A stretch of 51,000 nucleotides of DNA, from contig NC_135551.1 in the NCBI RefSeq assembly GCF_964340395.1, forward strand, positions 17,467,503 to 17,518,502, given 5' to 3'. The stretch comes from Glandiceps talaboti. Taxonomy: Eukaryota > Hemichordata > Enteropneusta > Spengelidae. A program made the position numbers and the translations under genes. Below are positions 1-9,539 of the stretch, piece by piece. Below the pieces are notes generated by a model, which was given only the letters and a program-made list of their open reading frames with translations, ran no database searches and had not been told where the DNA came from. The number at the start of each line of letters is the position of its first letter. Within the stretch, counting starts at the first letter, position 1.

Positions 1-443
1 GTTACTTGAAAGTGCATTTGGTGTTGATTTTGATTCAGACGTTCCTTTGGCCACCTTTTCGCAGTAAATTATGGATGGGTAGTATATTTCCAAATTGTGA
101 ACTTAAACTAACTATGTGCATTATATTGCCACAATATATAACTTCTCCTCAGTATAAATTGAGCAATTGAGATGAATCAATTTGACTACCACGCACCATT
201 ATATTACTGTTAGAAATGCCCCATACAAGCAAACCCCACTTAAATATTTTGTAATTAATTAAAAAATAATATACGATTATAGCCATCACAAATAAATTTA
301 GGGAAAGGAAAAGTAAGATTTAATTAATCCACACGTAAAGACATCACTCCAAAGACCACACCCAGTGATAGAGATAACGTCATGAGCAGTCATTGACATG
401 GAATGACCTGAAAGCAAAATTTAAAGATGACGCAATTTCTCAC

Positions 444-853
444 ATTTTATAACCTGTTTCCTTTTCGCAACGGCTTTGCATTTCGTTCAGCTTTTCGTTT
501 GTAAATATGTAGAATTTGATATGGCTAAAACTCTTCTGGTACTCGGATATCGTATAAAATGCACTGCTATTGCAGTCTCGGCTCAGCTGCTCGAGTGAAA
601 CCCAAAATATGACAATACCCGGTGACGTAGAAGGGTGGAATAATGCTGAAGGGTCAAATACCCCAATTGAAGCAAATGATATAACCCGAATTGTAGTTCG
701 TCTGCCCACTTCGTGTTCATAGCCTTTGACAGGTGCATCGTTCATTCTCATAACACAATCAGTCCGGTCAATCTCTCCTGCCGCATTCTGACCAAGAATT
801 CGACCAGAGCTGCTAACAATGGCACACTCACCACATTGACGGTGTTCCAGATG
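444..853 (-). CDS. ST6GalNAc-like sialyltransferase copy 1, L-motif exon
   Basis: This 410-nt exon encodes the sialylmotif L (CMP-sialic acid binding) of glycosyltransferase family 29: residues GECAIVSSSGRILG, then DRTDCVMRMNDAP and a VGRRTTIRV stretch. The acceptor is the cag at 854-856 and the donor is GTGAGA just below 444. The exon starts in phase 0 and ends two bases into a codon, as in copy 2. No stop codon or frameshift is visible. The S, III and VS motif exons must lie left of base 1, so the activity of this copy cannot be judged. Compared with copy 2 there are scattered substitutions, for example Cys for Tyr in the ETGYK/ETSYK tail region. Confidence 0.88.
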
Positions 854-1515
854 CTGCAATATAATTGTGGTTATTGTTTTTTTGTGCAATATTTTTGCGA
901 CTCAAATATTTCGTGTACTACAGTAATAATATAAGGAACGATATCAAAGGGGTCGAGTAATAAAACAGAAAATATAGTAGAATTGTTAAGTCACGGACAA
1001 TGTTTGTCACCTGCTTGATGAAATATAAAGAAATATACCATATCGATAAATTCACGATGGCTGTATAAAATCCAAGTAGCGTATACAATAACGGGTAATT
1101 ATCACTACTAATTAACAGATAAAATGTCTTTTTTTTTTTACAATTAACTAACCACTTGTTAGTGAATATATCTTTGGTTACTTGGTAAAAAAAATATCCC
1201 AGTTGTTGGTAGTGCAGGTATAAAATTGTTTGGAAAATGTAGAACGTATGATTTAATCAAGTGATGCGCGATATATTTCAATTTGCATAATTGGTTTTAC
1301 AATTAGAAGTTATTTCTAAAATATGCAATCTATAATGACAGACCAAAGAACAGGAGCTCTTTCGTTTCATGCCTGGTTTTATCTAGTTTTAAAGCGACAG
1401 TACCATAGCTGTTTAGTGGAGGTGCAACCCTAAGGTAGTTCTCCCTCCCCCACATAGATTGCTTCCATAGTAGATGTTATTTTCTATAATTCTAGTCACA
1501 ATTTCCATTTCTCAC
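854..1515 (-). other. Intron of sialyltransferase copy 1
   Basis: This is an AT-rich intron between the stem exon and the L-motif exon, colinear with 10054-10723 in copy 2. It holds no other feature that I can support. The copy 2 version carries a local inverted duplication at 10317-10368 that is absent here. Confidence 0.7.
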
Positions 1516-1848
1516 CTTTTGTGAGTCTGCTATAGCTACGTATCCATGCAGTTGTTTGATTGTGGCATTGGCAACATTTGAAAGCCTATTATCCTCTACA
1601 TAGCGAAGTACCTTTACCGTTTCCTCAGCCACGTGATGCGCAGTGGTTGCTTTTACTAGACCGACTGTGTGATTAGCTGTGTGACTGGTTGGTCGATGAC
1701 TAGCTTTGTTAACAACAGTTTGCTGTTGACTAGCTTTGACAATGGTCGGTGCGTACTTCCATGGTGACATGTAGAGTACTAAAGCGATCGTGAGTAAAAG
1801 GATACCGCTCACCAACACGATAATATGGAAAAAGTTACGACCCTGCAG
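1516..1848 (-). CDS. ST6GalNAc-like sialyltransferase copy 1, membrane anchor and stem exon
   Basis: The 111-residue exon is open in phase 0 from the acceptor at 1848 to a GTGAGA donor below 1516. It encodes LQGRNFFHIIVLVSGILLL and onward, a hydrophobic signal-anchor, followed by a Ser/Thr/His-rich stem with NHT and NAT sequons. That is the type II Golgi topology usual for sialyltransferases. It ends in ADSQK, immediately before the L-motif exon at 853. The initiator methionine is not in this exon; a short upstream coding exon is expected, which I could not identify. It is the paralogue of 10724-11050. Confidence 0.75.
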
Positions 1849-1896
1849 CTGTAAAGTGGTAGAAGTGAAAGAAATTCTGAGAGAGACATATAAAAA

Positions 1897-2200
1897 ATGA
1901 ACCTACTAGGTCGTACAATAATAATAGTTGGACTGGTAAAAATGTACATCAGATGGATTGTTCTGAAAATGTTTGTACGGAATCAACCAGAGTATTATCC
2001 ACAAGTTTGGTCACCCCATCAGAAGTATTTAATCACTAAAATTGAAAGAGTCTTGCATAAATTTCTCAACAACCTTTATTTTGGAAAATCGTTCCATAGT
2101 AAAGGATTAAACCTCGATTGCAGTAATCTTTGTCAGTATTTAATATTCAAAGTCTTCAATCTCGGGGGAAATTGCTGGATGCTGTCTTTTTTTATACAAA
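1897..2200 (+). pseudogene. Decayed non-LTR retrotransposon fragment (RT C-terminal region), copy in unit 1
   Basis: The plus strand reads VRNQPEYYPQVWSPHQKYL, then IERVLHKFLNNLYFGKS, the typical segment downstream of the reverse transcriptase catalytic core in LINE-type elements (xLEYxxxVWSPhxxxxIxxIExVQxxF). The frame is lost after about 2140 relative to the copy at 11098-11412. The fragment is shared by both duplication units, so it was inserted before the duplication. It lies just upstream of the sialyltransferase exon and on the opposite strand. It is not functional. Confidence 0.65.
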
Positions 2201-2852
2201 TGCTCCACATGCCAATCCATCCTTGTTGTTTTAACGCAATGTATATTGTTGCCAATGTTCTGCTTCATGTACCCTCCAGGAATCTCCGTTCCCACTACAC
2301 ATTTAAAATGGAAGAACTCGTTTTTTCGTGTCTTTAAATGCAATTGTATATTTGTGACATGGGCTAATAACGTCTTGAGACTGTAAATATGATATCGAAT
2401 AAAAATATAAAGTTAGAGACGCTAGCCTTATTTCCAGTCCAAAATTTCATAGAGTGATGTTTCGGTGTGGCTAGCACAACTTCCTCGGGCTGGTTTGTTA
2501 AAAGTATGTATATACATCTTGAAATATACGCTCCGATAACTCCTACACTGCTGTTGGAGCTATCGGAGCGCATATACCCAATACACGATGTACAAGTTGT
2601 GAATAGCCATAGCGTCGTTAACAAAGTATCGAGCTAGCTATTTTCCCACAAGGAGAATGGGAGACGTCAGTATCCGATAGTCCCGGTTAGTAGCCTACTT
2701 ACCTTACATGTATAATAGGGTAGAACATGAAATTGAAAACACGCATACGATCTTTTTGTGGACTAATCAAGCGAGAAGCACTGTTAATAAAGCACGGTGC
2801 CCTGCAATGGTACGGAGTTCGATTTACCACAGCCTAGTGCACACCGAATTTC

Positions 2853-2916
<64 letters not shown>

Positions 2917-3023
2917 CACCGTGTATTGTATTCATAATTAAACAGCGTGCAATAATCGATAATCGGTTATAGAGTGTGGTAAACTATTGTGTATTAAGTC
3001 GTAAAAAACACCTACTAAATACT

Positions 3024-3074
<51 letters not shown>

Positions 3075-3234
3075 GCTCTGCCACTGCGGTATAGAGCACT
3101 GTCTTAGCAGATTGATACTCACCAAGTTATATAATATATATATAGGAAGTCAGTGGTAAGATTTATCCGTAGCACAGTGCTCGATACGTTTGCACGCAGA
3201 GCGGAGTGTATGTTGAGGGTAGAAGAAAAATCAA
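2201..3234. other. Intergenic, with small hairpin and (TA)n tracts
   Basis: No gene is seen. An 18-20 bp stem hairpin (GCTCCGATAACTCC against GGAGCTATCGGAGC, 2524-2576) is conserved in unit 2 near 11676-11726. Two (TA)n microsatellites occupy about 2854-2912 and 3026-3073. The sequence between them (2913-3025) is not present in unit 2, where the palindrome at 12257-12401 sits instead. Confidence 0.6.
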
Positions 3235-3408
3235 GTAGGGTTTTCCGTCTCTACAAGCCTGTTTCGTGAGTAAATCACTCGTCAGGAGATGCTGATGTAC
3301 TGAATATACCTCGTATAAATCGTTTTATACGAGTTATATTCAGTCCATCAGCATCTCCTGACGACTGATTTACTCACGAAACAGGCTTGTAGAGATGAAA
3401 AACCCTAC
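3235..3408. mobile_element. Hairpin (fold-back) element, about 174 bp
   Basis: The two halves are inverted copies of each other over arms of about 80 bp: GTAGGGTTTTCCGTCTCTAC at the left end and its near reverse complement at the right end, meeting near TCGT at about 3325. There are no coding features. It is absent at the corresponding place in unit 2. A miniature inverted-repeat or fold-back transposon is the likeliest explanation, but I see no clear target-site duplication. Confidence 0.7.
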
Positions 3409-3520
3409 CCTATAGGACATATGTGCCAAATTATACGGAATTTGACGGATGTGTTCCAAAGATATAGCCTAATTACTAAAATAACATTACTTATGCAAAT
3501 AACTAATAAATGTCCATTGT
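3409..3520. repeat. Single degenerate monomer of the ~145-nt octamer repeat
   Basis: This matches the monomers at 14240-14720 and 15960-17150: TATAGGACATATGTG, an internal deletion, CCAAATTATA, a GATATAGCCTAATTAC block and a TTATGCAAATAACTAATAA end. It is followed by a short CAGACAGACAGAC tract at 3539-3551, as in unit 2. Confidence 0.7.
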
Positions 3521-3938
3521 GTGTTTATGTACACGTATGCAGACAGACAGACAAAAGCATAGCATTACACAATGGTGGTCCTTCGCTCAAAAAGCTCTGG
3601 TCTGTACCCTCCGCTCTGTCATTTGCGTCCATTCCTTAACACTATGACAAAAAAATTAACACACCCGTACGTTTGTTTTTAGCTGTAGTAACAAACTATT
3701 ATGAAGTCTATCTATATGTACGATGACCGACTGCTTGATCAGTACATTAGAGACTTCCCAGCTTGTTTTCCTCCTATAGACGTGAATTTAATTTAACCTC
3801 ATCTCTCACATGTAATTTTCTTTCCATTGGCAGTTCACTGATTGAAAGGAATCTTTCTCCAAACTGATGTGATACGGAGCACTTTTTAACTCGTTTGCAC
3901 ATTTAGATATAAGCAAACAACAAACTCACCTGACTAAT
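3521..3938. other. Intergenic, colinear with unit 2
   Basis: No gene is seen. It matches about 14714-15163 almost base for base, up to the insertion point of the element at 3939. Confidence 0.6.
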
Positions 3939-4445
3939 CATGGGCATCATGGAACAATTAAAGCTAGTATGTAAATTGTAATACAAATCTGCGTACAAAC
4001 AACGTATGTGTGTGAAATTGCCAGGTGTGAAGTGAGCGGACGATTGTGACTATATTTTTTAAATAAAGCTTACTGATGTGTGTGTTCAGTGTTCACCTCC
4101 TTCCTGTGATGTAATAATCTTCAGATTGAACGAGAATATCAATTTGAACACTTGAAACCCCAGAATACCTAGTCTTTCTCACTGTAGAATAACACCATAT
4201 GTCCCCGTACCAGCGCCGTTGTACGTACACGGTAGCTTTCTGGTTTACCTTACATCGACGTTGGTGGCACACTTTCAAAACGAAGCGCGAGCGCGAGCAG
4301 ACGATTCGGTTGATATTTTGTTGTGTTGAAAGAAGGACGAGGATGCGCTCTCATATTCATATGAAGACAGGGTATGAAATCGCTCTCAATTTTCATTTTG
4401 TTATTTTAATCGCAATCTTAGCTTTATTGTGCCACGATGCCCATG
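3939..4445. mobile_element. 507-bp DNA transposon-like element with TIRs and empty site in unit 2
   Basis: The ends are inverted repeats: CATGGGCATCATGGAACAAT on the left against the reverse complement of ATTGTGCCACGATGCCCATG on the right, with similarity continuing to an AAAGCT/AGCTTT pair. The 7-bp sequence GACTAAT flanks it at 3932-3938 and 4446-4452 (8 bp if the shared C is counted). Unit 2 at about 15155-15170 runs straight through with a single GACTAA, which is the empty site. There is no transposase reading frame, so it is non-autonomous. The short TIR and 7-8 bp duplication are closest to hAT-type elements, but the terminal bases do not fully fit that consensus. Confidence 0.75.
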
Positions 4446-5457
4446 GACTAATCTGTTCCTTTAGGTTAGGTCTGACACTTCAGTTAAAATGGCGTAGTTC
4501 AGTCCCGTATATTAGCTAACCTTGTCACAGGCGGACTGACTTTTTTGAGTTACGAATACCTTACACAATGGGACTTCTTGACTCGACCACTATATATCAC
4601 AGTCTCTGTATTACACAGACGGGCAAAATGTAAATAGTTCCCGTCGCAACTAATATAAACAAGTTCATATGGCCTGAAAACTACGTAACATAAAGGTAGA
4701 GTTTTGTCATCAATGTATGTGTATGCTTTCATGTAGTCAGGGCTCCAAGGCGACATTTAAAAAAAAAAATTGCCCAACATGAAGTACAAATTTTAGCAGT
4801 ATGTTTGGTTAGAGTAACATCTAGGCCTTCTATCTGGGAATTGATGTTGCCTCTCTGGATTCTCTTGCGCAAACTCACAGGCGACGGTTTCCATGGTAAC
4901 ATTGACATCATTTTGAAGAATGCTAAAACATTGAAAACGTCATTTCTCGCGTCCCAGAAATTGTATAATCATAATTAAAGTATGTTTATATATATTAGGG
5001 AACAGGGAACTCAGTTATCATATGACCTTTACGATTCAAGCTAAGGGTCATAGTCAATTTCAAGGTCAACTTAATTAACGGTGATGCGATTGTTTATCGG
5101 GCGGTCTACTAGTGTAAACACATAAACACGTATAAAATGTTATCATGGTATGGGTTTTTAATGTTTTTAGTCAGCAATATTTGACTGACAGGTATAATAT
5201 CGACTGAGTATACAACGTTGCAAAGTTTAGTGGAAGGTATAGATTTTTTTTGACCTAGAGCATACTCTACCCGTGGCCGATGAAGGCTCCCGGCTGAACC
5301 TATCAATGACCCATTGATAGCTTGATTTTATGGTGAAATCTTAGAAGTAATATTTCGACTTTCTCGCTTTATGAATATTGTTTTCATGGTCATTCTGATT
5401 CAGTCTGTTATTTTATCCTCAGTGATATGTAGATTGATAGCCACAATAAAAATGAGT
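4446..5457. other. Intergenic between sialyltransferase copy 1 and the EGF-gene tail copy
   Basis: No gene is seen. Bases up to about 4605 match unit 2 up to 15333, and from about 4787 the match resumes with about 20066. The short stretch 4606-4786 therefore corresponds in position to a 4.7-kb block in unit 2. Confidence 0.6.
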
Positions 5458-5706
5458 CAATCTGATTAAAATCCGATGTAGATGTCGGCTAATCGTTCAT
5501 TGCTATTTTACCTTCGTTATTTTGCCTGAATTGACGTCCTTGGTACATGTTTACGTTTTTATCCTGATCGCATAGAGGAGGCGATCAGGATAAAAAACGT
5601 ACACAATAAAAGTCATGTACTACGAAGGTCAATTCAGGCAAATGCTAGGAAGGTCAACTAGTAATGAACAAATTAGCCGACATCTACATCGGATTTTAAT
5701 CAGATT
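5458..5706. mobile_element. 249-bp palindromic MITE with 10-bp target duplication
   Basis: The left end CAATCTGATTAAAATCCGAT and right end ATCGGATTTTAATCAGATT are inverted repeats of about 35 bp. Further inverted blocks (TTGCCTGAATTGAC/GTCAATTCAGGCAA and TTATCCTGATCGC/GCGATCAGGATAA) make almost the whole element fold back. AAAAATGAGT occurs at 5448-5457 and again at 5707-5716. Unit 2 has one AAAAATGAGT at about 20683-20692 and no insert. It has no coding capacity. A solitary related end (TCAGATTTTAATCAGATT) is at about 18644-18661. Confidence 0.85.
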
Positions 5707-6052
5707 AAAAATGAGTGTACTAAAGACAGAAATAAGTCTGACGGGACTTTTGCGTTAAACATCAGGAATTACACACAGAAGACAAACCACACGTGAGTAC
5801 AGGAGAGTTACTTTATTAATTAAAAACATAATTGACGTTGTGTTGAATATTTCTGTATCATACCTTTTAGATATGGTAATCACGTAATCAAATTGAATCC
5901 TAGTCCTGCGAGCCTATCTTTGATCTTAAGTTTAAAAGCGAATTAAGCAAAAAGCTTTCAAATATATTATAATAATGTTTCTATAGATTTGAAGATGTTT
6001 AGTAATGATAAAAACGTTACAATCCACGGTAACGTTGTATTTTCAGTTCAGT

Positions 6053-6225
6053 TCAAACGTTAGGAAGACAGACATCGTCCTCACATTGGCAGTAATAACC
6101 TTGCATGCAAGTTTTACCATCGGAATGTAGAACGTAACCATCGTTGCAGTCGCAATGGTAACTACCTTTGGTATTGACACATAGTTGATCGCACTCATCA
6201 ATATCACCGTCACATTCATTGATAA
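6053..6225 (-). pseudogene. Duplicated terminal exon of the EGF gene (open, but orphaned)
   Basis: This is the paralogue of 21023-21195. After the acceptor it reads [16 protein letters not shown], one calcium-binding EGF domain, and a short Cys-rich tail ending CLPNV and a TGA stop at 6053-6055. The frame is intact and the protein is nearly identical to the parent. However, the only preceding duplicated exon (7234-7499) has two stops and an insertion, and no first exon was duplicated, so an independent product is unlikely. Confidence 0.75.
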
Positions 6226-6510
6226 CTGTAAATGAATAGTTAATTAGTTAATTATTATTATTATTGACGTCACGTGCACTGATTTGTGTTCAAATTAAGA
6301 GTGAGGCGAAATCATTCTACGATGATGGCCATAATATTTTTTTTCTAACGACACTCAGTATAGTCTACTGGGTACATAGTTTTGATACAGGGTACAACAA
6401 AAATTGCCTTTTTGACGAATAATAGCAAGCATTTGGATCAAAATGTCAAAACTTTGTCTAGTACGTTTTCGACATTTTTATTTATGATGACATGTGATTT
6501 AAAAAAAACA

Positions 6511-6596
<86 letters not shown>

Positions 6597-6598
6597 AA

Positions 6599-6654
<56 letters not shown>

Positions 6655-7233
6655 CAAGTATCAAATATCATCATAATGTAAACAAACTATACTTTAATGC
6701 TTTTAATGTTACGATGAATATTAAAGGGACAAACACTGAAAGCTTTGAGTCAATTACGTTATTTTAAACAAAGTTATAAAATATTTCTACAAAAAGAATT
6801 GGATGAAAAATCGCCTAAACAACAACCTTTAAGCGCCCCTTACAAAATTATGACATTGTCTATGATAACGTACGTAATTTAGTTAAACTAAATATCTAGC
6901 AAATGTATGGGAAATTTATCGTAGCAAAGTAAAAAATACGTTTCAACCTTACAGGGCCAGGGTTCATACCTTCGTTGTAGATGTTGACCAACGTTTGCTA
7001 TGATCTACCTGACAGCTTAAAGCTTATTTCACATCTAAATTGTAATCCCCAATTCACGCTAGCCTTCATGTTTGCTTGTTCGGTCTTTTTTTTCGATATC
7101 ACTATCCAGTGTATAAAGATGACAATACACAGTTTTATTAATATACACTATACATAGAACATTAATAATATTATTTACTTATAAAGTACTGAACGCTTTA
7201 AGGATTTATACCTGTTATTACATACTGTCTTAC
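6226..7233. other. Intron-derived sequence of the EGF tail copy with long (TA)n tract
   Basis: It is colinear with 21196-22271. An interrupted (TA)n array fills about 6515-6652, where unit 2 (near 21507-21580) has only ordinary AT-rich sequence, so the expansion is private to unit 1. Unit 2 in turn has a private block near 21880-22000 containing a run of 13 G. Confidence 0.7.
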
Positions 7234-7499
7234 CTTGGCAGTTTGGTGTACCAGGCACTTATTTATAGCCATCGTAACAACGGCATACTGCTACATCGTT
7301 CTCAGTTTCTCAGATATGTTCACAGCCTAAGCTACTGTAGTCTTTAAGGTACGCCGTGACGGGGCGCCCTCAAACATCGGCCAATAACCGCGGCCAACCC
7401 CTAACAGGTTGAGAGGTTGAAGTGAGAGGAGGCCGGTGAGGGCGTAACGTCACGACGTATCTTACAGTCTAAAGCTACTGTGAAAGCATGCATCGTAGC
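7234..7499 (-). pseudogene. Broken duplicate EGF exon
   Basis: This is the paralogue of the intact exon 22272-22394. Read on the minus strand it starts at the same acceptor, is interrupted by the insertion 7338-7471 with a repeated 9-mer, and then continues. Two codons have become stops relative to the parent: the Cys in HICETE is TGA, and the Leu in YDGYELVP is TAA, with the neighbouring Glu changed to Lys. The donor is retained. It cannot encode an EGF domain. Confidence 0.9.
7338..7471. mobile_element. 134-bp MITE with 35-bp TIRs inside the duplicated EGF exon
   Basis: The element begins TAGTCTTTAAGGTACGCC and ends GGCGTAACG...CTTACAGTCTA. The outer 35 bases of one end match the reverse complement of the other at about 28 positions. 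The 9-mer AAGCTACTG flanks it at 7329-7337 and 7472-7480, and the intact paralogue at about 22369-22377 has one copy (AGGCTGCTG). It is GC-rich inside, unlike its surroundings, and non-coding. A 9-bp duplication with long TIRs suggests a Mutator-like origin, but that is inference. Confidence 0.85.
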
Positions 7500-7614
7500 C
7501 TACATCGTAGCAAAATTATCATGAAAGACACTCAAAAGATAATCTGTTGTAAACGAATAAACAAAAAATGTGTGTGCGACCCAATACATAATTGCACACA
7601 AATGACACGACACG

Positions 7615-8421
<807 letters not shown>

Positions 8422-8608
8422 TCACCACGAGGGATGGCGAAACGTGATATTTGCCACTTTTGATTTATTCCACCTAAAAAATGCATTCCTTTCCGCTTTA
8501 AACTTATGGGCATCTCTCCGCCTTCGCTCATTTACATTGTAGAATCCACATTCTGTCCAACCGGGCTTACTGTAATAGTGGTGCCATGTTTGATCATTAG
8601 GATGGTCT
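8422..8608 (-). CDS. Sialyltransferase copy 2, C-terminal exon (motifs III and VS)
   Basis: After the acceptor TTTTGCAG the minus strand reads DHPNDQTWHHYYSKPGWTEC, then an Arg-rich stretch, HKFKAERNAFFRW, and ends ITFRHPSW and TGA at 8422-8424. HYY plus the acidic/Cys segment is sialylmotif III, and HKFKAE has the His-x4-Glu spacing class of motif VS. The leading base completes a codon begun in the previous exon. Confidence 0.88.
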
Positions 8609-9485
8609 CTGCAAAATAAGAGAAAGGAACCGATATAATTACATCAAGGTAAACTAACGTTATAAATATTTGCAACTTTTTTTAGTGTAAGTAGGATGAA
8701 ATAAGTACAACTTATTGAATCAATGTTTCAATGAAATACGTGCCAATTTCTGTGGTGTAGGACAAACTAAGTACAATATGGCCAATTCAAATATAACACA
8801 CATCCTGATATTTGCATATTATAGGTGCTGCCGTAATCATAGATGATACCCTTAACTACAAAAAGAAGGATTGGACATTCCATAAATCGTAATCTTGTCA
8901 CATATTTCAAGAGAAAACATCACAGTAAACCAGCCAGTAGATGCCCATATATGTCCGCTGTGGAATAGCAAAACATAAAACACATATAACCAACCTTATC
9001 AATTGGCGTCCATTTGTTAAAAAAGGAAAGGCGTAGCCCAAGTTAATTTTGTACAGATCTTTTTTGTTAAACGTGTCTACATACATGTGTTACTTGAAAG
9101 CACATTCAGTGTTTCTTTGGCCACCTTTTCGCAGTAAATTATGGATGGGCAGTATCTTGCTAATTGTGAACTTAAACTGACTATATGCATCATATTGCCA
9201 CAATATATAACTTCTCCTCAGTAAAAAATGAGCAATTGAGATGAATCAATTTGACTACCACGCACCATTACATTACTGTTAGAAATGCCCCATACAAGCA
9301 AACCCCACTTAAATATTTTGTAATGAATTAAAAAATAATATACGATTATAGCCATCACAAATAAATTGAGGGAAAGGAAAAGTAAGATTTAATTAAAGTA
9401 AGTTGAATTAGTCTCTGTGTGTTCTTTCCTTTCCCCCTGCCAATGTACATCGAATTTCATGTAAATTTAGCATGACAATAAAGTA

Positions 9486-9539
<54 letters not shown>

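Larger units (their letters stand above)
1..7500. repeat. Segmental duplication, unit 1 (left part cut by window edge)
   Basis: The stretch from base 1 to about 7500 matches about 9090-22397 in order and orientation, with many small differences. Base 1 onward pairs with about 9090 onward, the sialyltransferase exons at 444-853 and 1516-1848 pair with 9644-10053 and 10724-11050, and the EGF exons at 6053-6225 and 7234-7499 pair with 21023-21195 and 22272-22394. The right boundary is sharp: just after the EGF exon acceptor near 7500 the two sequences stop matching. Unit 1 has private insertions at 3235-3408, 3939-4445, 5458-5706 and 7338-7471. This is direct sequence comparison by eye. Confidence 0.9.

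Noticed and set aside
713-934. Plus-strand 73 aa frame opposite the sialyltransferase L exon (and its twin at 9913)
   Set aside because: Antisense shadow of the L-motif exon, conserved only because that exon is conserved.
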